The notes under the pieces were generated by a model. The model was not told the origin of the DNA, did no database searches, and worked only from the letters and a program-made list of their open reading frames with translations. The translations under genes and the position numbers were made by a program. From assembly GCF_009805705.1 (NCBI RefSeq), contig NZ_VSMB01000001.1, forward strand, positions 620,001-684,000: a DNA stretch of 64,000 nucleotides. Reading direction: 5' to 3'. Shown piece by piece: positions 26,355 through 34,795 of this stretch (within the stretch, counting starts at the first letter, position 1; each line of letters starts with the position of its first letter). This DNA comes from Ruania rhizosphaerae. GTDB lineage: Bacteria; Actinomycetota; Actinomycetes; Actinomycetales; Beutenbergiaceae.

Positions 26355-27314
26355 ATGCGGGTCACCATGCGCGACGTCGCCGAACGCGCCGGCGTCTCGG
26401 TCAAGACCGTCTCGCGCGTGGTCAACGGCGAACCTCACATCCGCCCCGAGACGCAGACGCAGGTGCGCACCGCCATCGCCGAGCTCGGTTGGCACCCGAA
26501 TGCCTCCGCTCGCACCCTGCGCACCGGCCGGACGGGCGTGATCGCCATCATGGTGGCCGAGCTGCGCCGGCCGCTGCTCGCGGCGATGGTGGAGGCGCTG
26601 GTCACCGAGGTCGACCGGCACGGCCTTCATGCTGCCGTCGAGCCGATTCACGACGACGCAGCTCGCCTTCGCGAGGTCCTCGCCTCACGTGGACGAACCT
26701 TCGACGCGCTGCTGGCGGTGGATGCTCCCGAGTTGCCTGAGGTCACTGATGACGACGGCCCTGTCGTCCGCGTCGACCTCACCGCCGTCGTGCCCACCTC
26801 GGGTCATGATCGCGTCTACGTCGACCGCGAGCAGGCCGCCGACCTGGTGCTGCGTCACCTGCGATTGATGGGGCGTTCCCGGATCGTGCGGCTCGGCCCT
26901 GGGCCGCTGGACTTCCATCCCGAGGCAGCGGCAATCCCGGCCCTCTCCCTGGAGGGGCCGGACCGGCGTGCGGGCTACCGCGGCGCGCAACGGGCGATCG
27001 TCGATCAACCGCAGGTGGACTCCCTGGTGTGCGGAACGGATGAGATCGCCCTCGGGGCGCTCGCCGGCTTGTATGCGGCGGGGATCGAGGTGCCGGGCCG
27101 GATCGCCGTGACCGGCTTCGGTGACCTGGAGGACGGCAGGTTCGCGACGCCGTCGTTGACCACACTCGATCCGGACCCGGCGGGTATGGCGCGTGCTGCG
27201 GTGGATCTGGTTCGGGGCCGGCTGCGTGGGGCCGCCGATGAGCAGGGACATGACCTGGCTGTCCCCGTATCCCTGATCCGGCGCGAGTCCACGATGGGGG
27301 CGAGCCCGCGATGA
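26355..27314 (+). CDS. LacI-family transcriptional regulator (first of two)
   Basis: A 319-residue regulator with the LacI helix-turn-helix (VTMRDVAERAGVSVKTVSRVVNGEPHIRPETQTQV) and a periplasmic-binding-protein-like ligand domain. The ligand domain is slightly short in the middle, where the first subdomain is reduced. The likely start is the ATG at 26355; TACGCT at 26341-26346 suggests a nearly leaderless transcript. It overlaps the second lacI gene by ATGA. Confidence 0.88.
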   Translation: MRVTMRDVAERAGVSVKTVSRVVNGEPHIRPETQTQVRTAIAELGWHPNASARTLRTGRTGVIAIMVAELRRPLLAAMVEALVTEVDRHGLHAAVEPIHDDAARLREVLASRGRTFDALLAVDAPELPEVTDDDGPVVRVDLTAVVPTSGHDRVYVDREQAADLVLRHLRLMGRSRIVRLGPGPLDFHPEAAAIPALSLEGPDRRAGYRGAQRAIVDQPQVDSLVCGTDEIALGALAGLYAAGIEVPGRIAVTGFGDLEDGRFATPSLTTLDPDPAGMARAAVDLVRGRLRGAADEQGHDLAVPVSLIRRESTMGASPR

Positions 27315-28321
27315 ACGGCAAGCCCACCCTCGATGACGTCGCCGCGGTGGCGGGCGTCTCGGCGAAGACAGTCTCGAACGTGCTGCTCGAGCGCCCACAT
27401 GTCGCCGAAGCGACCCGTGCGCGGGTGCGTGCGGCGGTGCAGAAGGTCGGCTATCAGGTGAACCGCGCCGGCCGTGGGCTGGCGTCGGGCCGCAGCGGGC
27501 GTATCGCCGTCGTGGTGCCCAAGCTGTACCAGCCCTACTTCGCCGAGATCGCCGAACGGCTGATCGTGGCCCTCGGCGACGCCGGCTTCAGCTCGACCCT
27601 GCGCATCGCCCCGGACGCCCACGCGGAGCGGGATGCCGTGCTCGGGGTGACCACCGCCGACGCGGACGGCGTCATCATCTGCCCGCACCGCCTCACCACC
27701 GAGCTGCTGGGAGGTCACGTGCCGAGCCGGCCGGTCGTCCAGGTCGGCGGTGGCCGTACCGGCCTGATCGATGTGGTCGTGATGGGCGAGAGCACGGGGT
27801 TCGAGGCCGTCACCCGGCACCTGCTCGACTCCGGGCGGCAGCGCCTGGCGCTGGTGTCGAACTCCACCAGGAGTGGCCGCCCCGAGGGTGCGCGGTACGA
27901 CGCCTTCGTGGCAGCGCACCGCGCCCGTGGGATGGAGCCGGACCCGGCCCTCATGGTGGCCGGTTCGGACTGGGACCGGCGCGTCTCCGGCTACGAGGCC
28001 ATGACGGGCCTGCTGCGTTCCGGCGCCGAGTTCGACGCTGCGGTCGGGATCAACGACGCCGTCGCGGTAGGAGCGATGCGGGCGTTGCGCAGCCATGGCC
28101 TGCGGGTGCCGGAGGACGTCGCGGTGACCGGCTTCGACGACACCGACGAAGCCGGCTTCACCGTGCCGCCGCTGACCTCGGTCAGTCCTGAGCAGCGGGA
28201 GATGGTTGCCGCCGCCGTGCAGATGCTGGTGGAGCGGCTGGACGGTCTTGACGTCGCGCCGCGTGAGCACCTCACCGGTGCTCACCTGGTGCCGCGGGCA
28301 TCCTCGGGCGCTCGCAGCTGA
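27311..28321 (+). CDS. LacI-family transcriptional regulator (second of two)
   Basis: A 336-residue LacI regulator (TLDDVAAVAGVSAKTVSNVLLERPHVAEATRARV, then a full sugar-binding domain with LVVQ-like strands and AVTGFDDTDEAGFTVPPLTS). It lies directly upstream of the glycoside hydrolase/ABC operon and probably represses it through the two palindromes just after its stop codon. It is coupled to the first regulator; the two might form a heteromeric or hierarchical switch. Confidence 0.91.
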   Translation: MNGKPTLDDVAAVAGVSAKTVSNVLLERPHVAEATRARVRAAVQKVGYQVNRAGRGLASGRSGRIAVVVPKLYQPYFAEIAERLIVALGDAGFSSTLRIAPDAHAERDAVLGVTTADADGVIICPHRLTTELLGGHVPSRPVVQVGGGRTGLIDVVVMGESTGFEAVTRHLLDSGRQRLALVSNSTRSGRPEGARYDAFVAAHRARGMEPDPALMVAGSDWDRRVSGYEAMTGLLRSGAEFDAAVGINDAVAVGAMRALRSHGLRVPEDVAVTGFDDTDEAGFTVPPLTSVSPEQREMVAAAVQMLVERLDGLDVAPREHLTGAHLVPRASSGARS

Positions 28322-28327
28322 CGCGAT

Positions 28328-28353
28328 GAACGTTCGCGAAAGTGAACGCTCAC
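28328..28353. promoter_or_regulatory. Two LacI-type operator candidates
   Basis: The perfect palindrome GAACGTTC (28328-28335) and the near-palindrome GTGAACGCTCAC (28342-28353), both with the central CG typical of LacI-family operators. They lie 14-18 bases apart centre to centre and upstream of the operon's -35 box. Confidence 0.55.
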
Positions 28354-28372
28354 ATCTGAACCTGTCTTGCTA

Positions 28373-28403
28373 TTGACAACGCTGAATGATGGCGCCTACT
28401 GTC
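28373..28403 (+). promoter_or_regulatory. Probable promoter of the polysaccharide-utilisation operon
   Basis: A consensus TTGACA at 28373-28378 followed by TACTGT at 28398-28403. The spacing of 19 is long; CCTACT at 28395-28400 gives 16. The leader to the GTG at 28431 would be about 20-25 bases. Confidence 0.5.
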
Positions 28404-28430
28404 GACCGCAGTTCACGCAAAGGAGCACAT

Positions 28431-30380
28431 GTGACGCAGCAGCAGGTGGCGCCCACACCCACCTCCCCGCCCTCGCCGGCTTTCGTCCGCCCGGCCGAGG
28501 TGGCCCCCGCCATCCCTCACGGCACACCGGTGTATCGTCCGCTCGACCTGCGCTCCGTCCGGCTCAGCCCGGAAGGCGCCCTTGGCGCCTGGCAGCGCCG
28601 CAATGCCGAGGCGACGATCGGCCACTGCATCGCCCACCTGGAGACCTCCGGGGTGATCGACAACTTCCGCCGGGTGATCGGCGAGTCCGGTGCCGACTAC
28701 CGCGGCTTCGTCTTCGCTGACTCCGACCTGTACAAGACGATCGAGGCCGTCGCATGGGAGATCGGCCGCACGGGTACCCACGAGTGGGACCCCTGGCTCG
28801 ACGAGGTGATCGGCCTGGTGGCCCGGGTGCAGGAGCCGTCCGGCTATGTGATGACCTGGATCCAGGGCGTGCACCCGGAGAGGAAGTTCGCTGAGCTCGA
28901 GTGGACGCACGAGATGTATGTGGCCGGCCACATGATCCAGGCCGCGGTGGCACTGGCCCGTGCGGCCGGCCGGGACGAGCTGCTCATCGTCGCCCGGCAT
29001 TTCGCCGATCTGCTCGACCGGCGATTCGGACCCGGGCGCGAGGAGGGCATCTGCGGGCACCCGGAGATCGAGACCGCCCTCGTGGAGCTGTACCGCCACA
29101 CGGGCGAACGCCGCTACCTCACCCTCGCCCAGCGGATGGTCGACTTGCGCGGTACCGGTCTGCTCAAGGTCGGTGGCCTGGGCGCCACCTACTTCCAGGA
29201 CCACGCGCCCGTACGGGAGGCGAGGGACGCCGTCGGGCATGCCGTGCGCCAGCTGTACCTGAACGCCGGGGTGACCGACGTGCAGCTGGAGACCGGCGAC
29301 GCGACCCTGATGCAGGCGATGCGCGCACAGTGGAGCAGCGCCCACCACCGCAAGATGTACCTGACCGGCGCGTTCGGATCCCGGCACCGGGACGAGGCCT
29401 TCGGCGACGACTACGAGCTTCCCTCCGATCGTGCCTACGCCGAGACCTGTGCCTCCATCGCCGACGTGCACTGGACCTGGCGGATGATGTTGGCCAGCCC
29501 GGATCTCCTGCCGGAGTACGCCGAGACGATCGAGCGCGAACTGCACAACGCCCTCGCCGCCGCCGTGGACTCCACCGGCACCCGGTTCTTCTACGCGAAC
29601 CCCTTGCAACTGCGACCGGACCGATTCAGCGAGGAGAACGCCCCGCGCGACCGGCAGCACTGGTACGCCTGCGCCTGCTGCCCGCCGAATCTGGCGCGCC
29701 TGGTGGCCCAGCTCAGTTCCTACGTGGCCACGGCGAGTGAGCAGGAGCTGGCGCTGCACCTGTACGCCGACGCCGAGATCGACGTACCCGCTCACCTGGG
29801 TGGGGGCACGCTGCGCGTGTCCACCCGCTACCCCGACGACGGTCAGGTCATCGTCAGCCTGGAGGGCGCGCCGAGCTTGCGCTTGGCTATGCGGGTGCCG
29901 AGCTGGTCCGGCACCACCACTCTCGACGGCGGATCGGTCACCCTGGACGACGACGGCTACCTGCGTGTGGACCTGCAGTCTGCGACGCCCGTCACGCTCT
30001 CCCTCGACTTCACCCCCCGGTGGACCCGAGCCCACCACCGCGCAGACGCCCTCCGCGGAGCCCGCGCCATCGAGGTCGGCCCCCGGGTGTACTGCCTGGA
30101 GCAGGTGGACCTGCCCGAGGGTGTGGCCGTCGACGACATCCGCGTGGCCGCCGACGCCGAGCTGGAGACAGTTGCCGGCCCGGACCACACGCGGGTGCGG
30201 GTCGAAGGCGTGGCGAGGGACGCCGTCGACGGCCTCTACCCGGCAGCAGGCCGCGGCGAGGCGGGGGATTCGGTGGTGACCCGCGAGGTGGCCCGAGAGG
30301 TGACCCTGACCGCCGTCCCGTTCTCGACCTGGGGAAACCGGGGCAGCACCGCCATGCGGGTGTGGCTGCCGATCGTCTGA
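28431..30380 (+). CDS. GH127 beta-L-arabinofuranosidase
   Basis: A 649-residue enzyme of the DUF1680/GH127 family. The zinc and catalytic residues of the family are all present: Glu322 (DEAFGDDYELP), Glu338 and Cys340 (YAETCAS) and the Cys pair in CACCPPN (416-417); this family uses a Cys nucleophile. It removes beta-L-arabinofuranose from plant glycoproteins or glycans. The (alpha/alpha)6 barrel is followed by beta-sandwich domains. No signal peptide is seen, so it acts in the cytoplasm on imported oligosaccharides. The GTG at 28431 has AAAGGAG upstream. It is the first gene of the operon. Confidence 0.92.
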   Translation: MTQQQVAPTPTSPPSPAFVRPAEVAPAIPHGTPVYRPLDLRSVRLSPEGALGAWQRRNAEATIGHCIAHLETSGVIDNFRRVIGESGADYRGFVFADSDLYKTIEAVAWEIGRTGTHEWDPWLDEVIGLVARVQEPSGYVMTWIQGVHPERKFAELEWTHEMYVAGHMIQAAVALARAAGRDELLIVARHFADLLDRRFGPGREEGICGHPEIETALVELYRHTGERRYLTLAQRMVDLRGTGLLKVGGLGATYFQDHAPVREARDAVGHAVRQLYLNAGVTDVQLETGDATLMQAMRAQWSSAHHRKMYLTGAFGSRHRDEAFGDDYELPSDRAYAETCASIADVHWTWRMMLASPDLLPEYAETIERELHNALAAAVDSTGTRFFYANPLQLRPDRFSEENAPRDRQHWYACACCPPNLARLVAQLSSYVATASEQELALHLYADAEIDVPAHLGGGTLRVSTRYPDDGQVIVSLEGAPSLRLAMRVPSWSGTTTLDGGSVTLDDDGYLRVDLQSATPVTLSLDFTPRWTRAHHRADALRGARAIEVGPRVYCLEQVDLPEGVAVDDIRVAADAELETVAGPDHTRVRVEGVARDAVDGLYPAAGRGEAGDSVVTREVAREVTLTAVPFSTWGNRGSTAMRVWLPIV

Positions 30381-30425
30381 CACGTGTGCGGCCGAGTGGC
30401 CGTACCGGACTCGAGGAGGAGTCGT

Positions 30426-32048
30426 ATGTACCGCATCAGGAAGAGCCGGTCCATGCCGGCAGTGGCCGCTGTGATGGCGGGGGCGCTGGCATTGAGTGCC
30501 TGCTCCGGTGGGGACGGGGATGAAGGCGGCAGTGGTGGCGACACCATCCAGATCCTGGTTCTCAAGCACGCACTGACCGGGGCGATGGCCGATATGGGCT
30601 GGGTAGCCGATCTGGAGGAGGCGGCTGGGGTCACCATCGAGTGGGAAGAGGTCTCAGCCGACTGGGACCAGAAGAAGTCCACGATGCTCGCCGCCGGCGA
30701 CATCCCGGACCTGGTGGTCGGGACCAACGCGATCACCAACGCTGACCTGGCCACTTTCACCGGCCTGTTCGAGGACCTCAGCGACGATATGGACGCCCTG
30801 CCGAATGTGGCAGAGATGTTCGATGCGGTGCCCGTCACGCAGGAGATGGCCACCATGCCGAGCGGTGCGGTGTACTCCCTGCCCAGCTACCGGCGCTTCT
30901 GGCCGGAGACGGGAACCCGCCAGTTCATCAACCAGCAGTGGCTGGACACCCTCGGCCTCGAGCAGCCGACCACCTGGGACGAACTGCACGAGGTGCTGCT
31001 GGCCTTCAAGGAGGAGGACGCCAACGGCAACGGCGACCCCGACGACGAGATTCCGATGGACTGGGCACCGGCCGGTGATGACGGGTTCGGGCTGTTCCAG
31101 CCGACGGTGCTGCTCGGCAGCCTCGGCCTGCCGATCGCCGACGGCGGCGCGCAGGGCTACTTCGTCGAGGACGGCCAGGTGGGCAACTTCCTCATCGACG
31201 AGCGCTACCGCGAGCTCATCTCCTTCCTGCACGAGCTCTACGCCGACGGATTGATCAGCCAGGACGTGATGACGCAGGACTATTCGGCCTACCAATCCGT
31301 GGCCCGCGGCGACGGCGACAGCGCACGCGTCGGCTTCACCTGGGGTTGGACCGGTTCCGATCGCGTCGGCGCCCAGCTGGTCGAACAGTATGCGCCGCTC
31401 GCACCGCTGCAGGCCGATACCTCCATCGGCGCGGACGAGCTCACCTGGTCCTTCGACTCCTACCTGCTGAATTACGGCGTCAACTCCATCACGATGTCCG
31501 CGCAGTCGGACAACCGCGAGGGAGCGCTCGCGGTCATCGACGCCTTCTACGACCAGGACATCTCGATCCAGGCGCTCTGGGGTGAGCTGGGCGAGAACCT
31601 CGAATCCACTGGGGAGGACGCCTATGAGGTGCTGCCACCCGCGGACGGCGAGTCCGATCCCTCCACGTGGAAGTGGACCACCACCCTCGCCGACAACAGC
31701 CCCGGCTGGATCCGGGAGGACATCGACGTGGTCCTGCCCACGGATCTGCAGGAGGCGGCCGATCAGTCCGAGCCCTTGGATGCCGCGATCGCGAACGTGG
31801 ACCCGGCCACCGACATCTTCCCGTCTCAACTCATCCGCATGAGCGAGGAGGATCTGAACCAGCTCTCACTCAACAACACCGCCGTCTTCGGAATCGCGAT
31901 GCAGCGGTGGGCCACCTGGATCACCGAAGGTGGCGCAGACTCCGGCTGGGACGCCTACGTGGCCGAGGTCGAAGGCGCCGGTTTGGCGCAGAACCTCGAG
32001 ATCCACCAGCGCTACTACGACGAGTTCGCCGCCTCGCAGGGGTCGTGA
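30426..32048 (+). CDS. CUT1-type sugar ABC transporter substrate-binding lipoprotein (LplA-like)
   Basis: A 540-residue lipoprotein with signal and lipobox LSAC followed by a Gly/Asp linker. The length and blocks such as WEEVSADWDQKKSTMLAAGDIPDLVVG match the large LplA/YtcQ group, which imports plant-cell-wall oligosaccharides. Its ATG at 30426 has GAGGAGGAG upstream. Two permeases follow. No ATPase gene is in the operon, so a shared MsiK-like ATPase encoded elsewhere is expected. Confidence 0.9.
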   Translation: MYRIRKSRSMPAVAAVMAGALALSACSGGDGDEGGSGGDTIQILVLKHALTGAMADMGWVADLEEAAGVTIEWEEVSADWDQKKSTMLAAGDIPDLVVGTNAITNADLATFTGLFEDLSDDMDALPNVAEMFDAVPVTQEMATMPSGAVYSLPSYRRFWPETGTRQFINQQWLDTLGLEQPTTWDELHEVLLAFKEEDANGNGDPDDEIPMDWAPAGDDGFGLFQPTVLLGSLGLPIADGGAQGYFVEDGQVGNFLIDERYRELISFLHELYADGLISQDVMTQDYSAYQSVARGDGDSARVGFTWGWTGSDRVGAQLVEQYAPLAPLQADTSIGADELTWSFDSYLLNYGVNSITMSAQSDNREGALAVIDAFYDQDISIQALWGELGENLESTGEDAYEVLPPADGESDPSTWKWTTTLADNSPGWIREDIDVVLPTDLQEAADQSEPLDAAIANVDPATDIFPSQLIRMSEEDLNQLSLNNTAVFGIAMQRWATWITEGGADSGWDAYVAEVEGAGLAQNLEIHQRYYDEFAASQGS

Positions 32049-32127
32049 CCTCGATATCTGATCAGGTGCGGCCGGCCGGGTCGGGTGACCCCACCGGCCG
32101 CACCACCACCGATCGAAGGAGATCGCT

Positions 32128-33114
32128 GTGACTGTGACGAGGACCGGGCCCGCCCAGGAGGCGGCCGTGGCGCCCTCACGCGGCACCAGTCGCCCGCGGC
32201 CGAAGGGAGTCGCTGGGCTGCGCCGGCACGTGCATCGGTACTGGCAGTTGTGGGTGATGGCCCTTCCGGCCATCGGCTTCGTGGTCCTGTTCGCCTACGT
32301 GCCGATGTATGGGCTGCAGCTCGCCTTCCGGGAGTTCGACTTCACCGCCGGGCTCACCGGGGGCGAGTGGGTCGGGCTGAAGTACTTCCGGCAGTTCTTC
32401 GAGAGCCCGCAGTTCTGGACTCTCATGCGCAACACGGTGGTCATCAGCGTCACCACACTGGTGGTCGGGTTCATCGCACCGATCGCTCTGGCGCTACTGG
32501 TCAATCAGGTGATCGGACGACGGCGCAAGCGATTCCTGCAGACCGCGACCTACCTGCCGCACTTCATCTCCATCGTGGTGATCGTCGGCATGCTGCAGGT
32601 CTTCCTTTCCCCCTCCTCAGGGCTCATCACCCGGGTGGCCGAGATGGTGGGGGTCTCAGGAGCGAACTTCCTGGGAGACACCAGCGCCTTCGTGCCCGTC
32701 TACGTGATCTCCGAGGTGTGGCAGCACGCCGGATGGAACAGCATCATCTACCTGGCGGCGCTCGCCAGCGTTGACCCCCAGCTCTACGAGGCTGCCCGAA
32801 TTGATGGGGCGGGCCGGTTCACGATCATCCGCCACATCGACCTACCCGCGCTGGTGCCGACGATGATCGTGCTGTTCATCCTGAACATGGGCACGGTGCT
32901 GAGCACCGGCTTCGAGAAGATCTTCCTGATGCAGAACCCCCTGAACCTGGGGGTTTCCGAGGTGCTGGCCACCTACGTGTACAAGATCGGCATCCTGTCG
33001 AACCAGTTCAGCTATGGCACCGCGATCGGGCTGTTCAACACTCTGATCAACTTCACGTTCCTGGTGATCACGAACCAGGTGGCCAAGCGCGTCTCCAACA
33101 CGAGCCTGTGGTGA
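32128..33114 (+). CDS. CUT1 ABC transporter permease (LplB/YteP-like)
   Basis: A 328-residue permease with six membrane helices, an N-terminal basic region and the EAA loop YEAARIDGAGRFTIIRHIDLP. It starts with a GTG preceded by GAAGGAGAT. It forms a heterodimer with the next gene's product for oligosaccharide import. Confidence 0.92.
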   Translation: MTVTRTGPAQEAAVAPSRGTSRPRPKGVAGLRRHVHRYWQLWVMALPAIGFVVLFAYVPMYGLQLAFREFDFTAGLTGGEWVGLKYFRQFFESPQFWTLMRNTVVISVTTLVVGFIAPIALALLVNQVIGRRRKRFLQTATYLPHFISIVVIVGMLQVFLSPSSGLITRVAEMVGVSGANFLGDTSAFVPVYVISEVWQHAGWNSIIYLAALASVDPQLYEAARIDGAGRFTIIRHIDLPALVPTMIVLFILNMGTVLSTGFEKIFLMQNPLNLGVSEVLATYVYKIGILSNQFSYGTAIGLFNTLINFTFLVITNQVAKRVSNTSLW

Positions 33115-33118
33115 TCCC

Positions 33119-34027
33119 ATGAGTCTGTCAGCCCTCAAGTACCGCACCCCCGGCGACATCGCCTTCACGGTCGGTCTCGTCCTCACATGCGCCCTGGTGC
33201 TGTTCCTGACGCTGTATCCGATCTACTTCGTCGTGATCGCCTCCGTCAGCGATCCCACGATGGTTGCTACCGGGCGCGTGTGGTTCATCCCGCAGGGGAT
33301 CTCCTGGTTCGGGTACGAGCAGATCCTCGCCGATGAGCGCATCTGGACCGGGTACCGGAACACGATCCTGTACACCGTGGTGGGGACAGCAGTGAACCTG
33401 CTGGTGACGCTTCCCGCCGCCTACGCCCTCTCCCGGCGCGAGTTCAAGCCGCGGAGGGTGCTGATGTTCTTCTTCGCCTTCACGATGTTCTTCAACGGCG
33501 GGCTCATCCCCATGTACCTGCTGTTGCGGGACCTGAACCTGCTCGACAACTGGCTGGTGTTCATCCTGCCCACGGCGGTCAACGTGTACAACCTGATCAT
33601 CGCCCGGGCGTTCTTCGAGAACTCCCTGCCCGAGGAGTTGTATGAGGCCGCCACGATCGATGGGTCGAACTACTTCCAGTTCTTCCTCCGCATGGCGCTG
33701 CCGCTGTCCATGGCGATCATCTCGGTGATCGGTCTGTACTACCTGGTGCAGCATTGGAACGACTTCTTCACCGGTCTGGTGTTCGTCCGCGACTATGACA
33801 AGCAACCGCTGCAGATCGTGCTGCGCGACATCCTCATCTCCAACCAGGCCTTCTCCGGCGGCGCCGGGGGCTCGGGCGGCTCCGGTGGCGGAAGTTACGC
33901 GCAGCAATATGCCGACCAGATCAAGTACGGCGTGATCGTGGTCTCCACCCTGCCGGTGATCGTGCTCTACCCCTTCCTGCAGCGGTACTTCGAGAAGGGC
34001 GTGATGATCGGGTCGGTGAAGGGCTGA
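33119..34027 (+). CDS. CUT1 ABC transporter permease (LplC/YtcP-like)
   Basis: A 302-residue permease with six helices and the EAA loop YEAATIDGSNYFQFFLRMALP. Near the C-terminus there is a Gly/Ser-rich insertion (SGGAGGSGGSGGGS, about residues 245-258) between membrane segments, unusual for this family. It shares one base with the yesL-like gene (TGATG). Confidence 0.92.
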   Translation: MSLSALKYRTPGDIAFTVGLVLTCALVLFLTLYPIYFVVIASVSDPTMVATGRVWFIPQGISWFGYEQILADERIWTGYRNTILYTVVGTAVNLLVTLPAAYALSRREFKPRRVLMFFFAFTMFFNGGLIPMYLLLRDLNLLDNWLVFILPTAVNVYNLIIARAFFENSLPEELYEAATIDGSNYFQFFLRMALPLSMAIISVIGLYYLVQHWNDFFTGLVFVRDYDKQPLQIVLRDILISNQAFSGGAGGSGGSGGGSYAQQYADQIKYGVIVVSTLPVIVLYPFLQRYFEKGVMIGSVKG

Positions 34028-34770
34028 TGCACCACCTGCTCGACTGGCACCAGCGGCTCGGGCGCCTCGGCCTGCGGCTGCTATACCTGCACTTGCTCTG
34101 GGTGGCATGGACGTTGCGCGGGGGCATCATTGCCGGGATCTTTCCCGCCATAGCCGCCCTGCACGGGGTGCTGCGCGATGACATCCGGCACGTGCTCCAC
34201 TATCCGGGCGAGCCCCTCGGACTCGACCGGGCCGGCCGCCGTGCCGTGCGCACCCGGTTCGCCGGGCTGTGGCGCACCGAGTTCGGGCCGGCGAACCGGC
34301 TCGGCGCCGTGCTCACCGTGGCCTGGGCGCTGGTGATCGTGGACAGGATCGTGGTGGGAACCCTCGACCTCGGCGGCCTGGGCCCCGTGCTCGCCGGCGG
34401 CCTGACGGTGGCCGGGGCGATGCTCGGTGTGTTGACCGTGCTCGTGTGGCCGCTCCAGGCGCACTTCGACGACGGAGCGTTCGCGCTGCTTCGCCGCAGC
34501 GCCGTGCTGGTCGGTGGGCGCCCGGCCGCGGCGGCGCTCGCGGGCCTCGGCGTCGGGGTCATCCTGTGCGCCTACTACGTGATACCCGGGCTGATCCCGG
34601 TGCTGGGCGTGGCGGCCCCCGCCGCGCTGGCCACCAGTGCGCTGTGGCGCACCGGGGTGCTGGCTGCGCCGCCGAGCACGCCAGACGCCGGCACCACCAC
34701 ACACGGCAAGGACCGGATCGACCCGAGTGACCGGAGTGAACGGACCGGCCGAACCCTGCAGCACGCCTGA
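34027..34770 (+). CDS. YesL-family (DUF624) membrane protein
   Basis: A 247-residue protein with about five membrane helices, starting MHHLLDWHQRLGRLGLRLLYLHLLWVAWTLRGGI, the YesL N-terminal pattern. In Bacillus yesL is found in the rhamnogalacturonan cluster next to a CUT1 importer; its exact role is unknown. The hydrophilic C-terminal tail is species specific. Confidence 0.85.
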   Translation: MHHLLDWHQRLGRLGLRLLYLHLLWVAWTLRGGIIAGIFPAIAALHGVLRDDIRHVLHYPGEPLGLDRAGRRAVRTRFAGLWRTEFGPANRLGAVLTVAWALVIVDRIVVGTLDLGGLGPVLAGGLTVAGAMLGVLTVLVWPLQAHFDDGAFALLRRSAVLVGGRPAAAALAGLGVGVILCAYYVIPGLIPVLGVAAPAALATSALWRTGVLAAPPSTPDAGTTTHGKDRIDPSDRSERTGRTLQHA

Positions 34771-34795
34771 CGCACGCCAGACCGAGAGGACATCG

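Noticed and set aside
28413-30569. A 718-codon open frame on the minus strand opposite the GH127 gene
   Set aside because: It is a shadow of the GH127 gene and of the next leader; the plus strand has all family catalytic residues, and the reverse frame has no recognisable domain.
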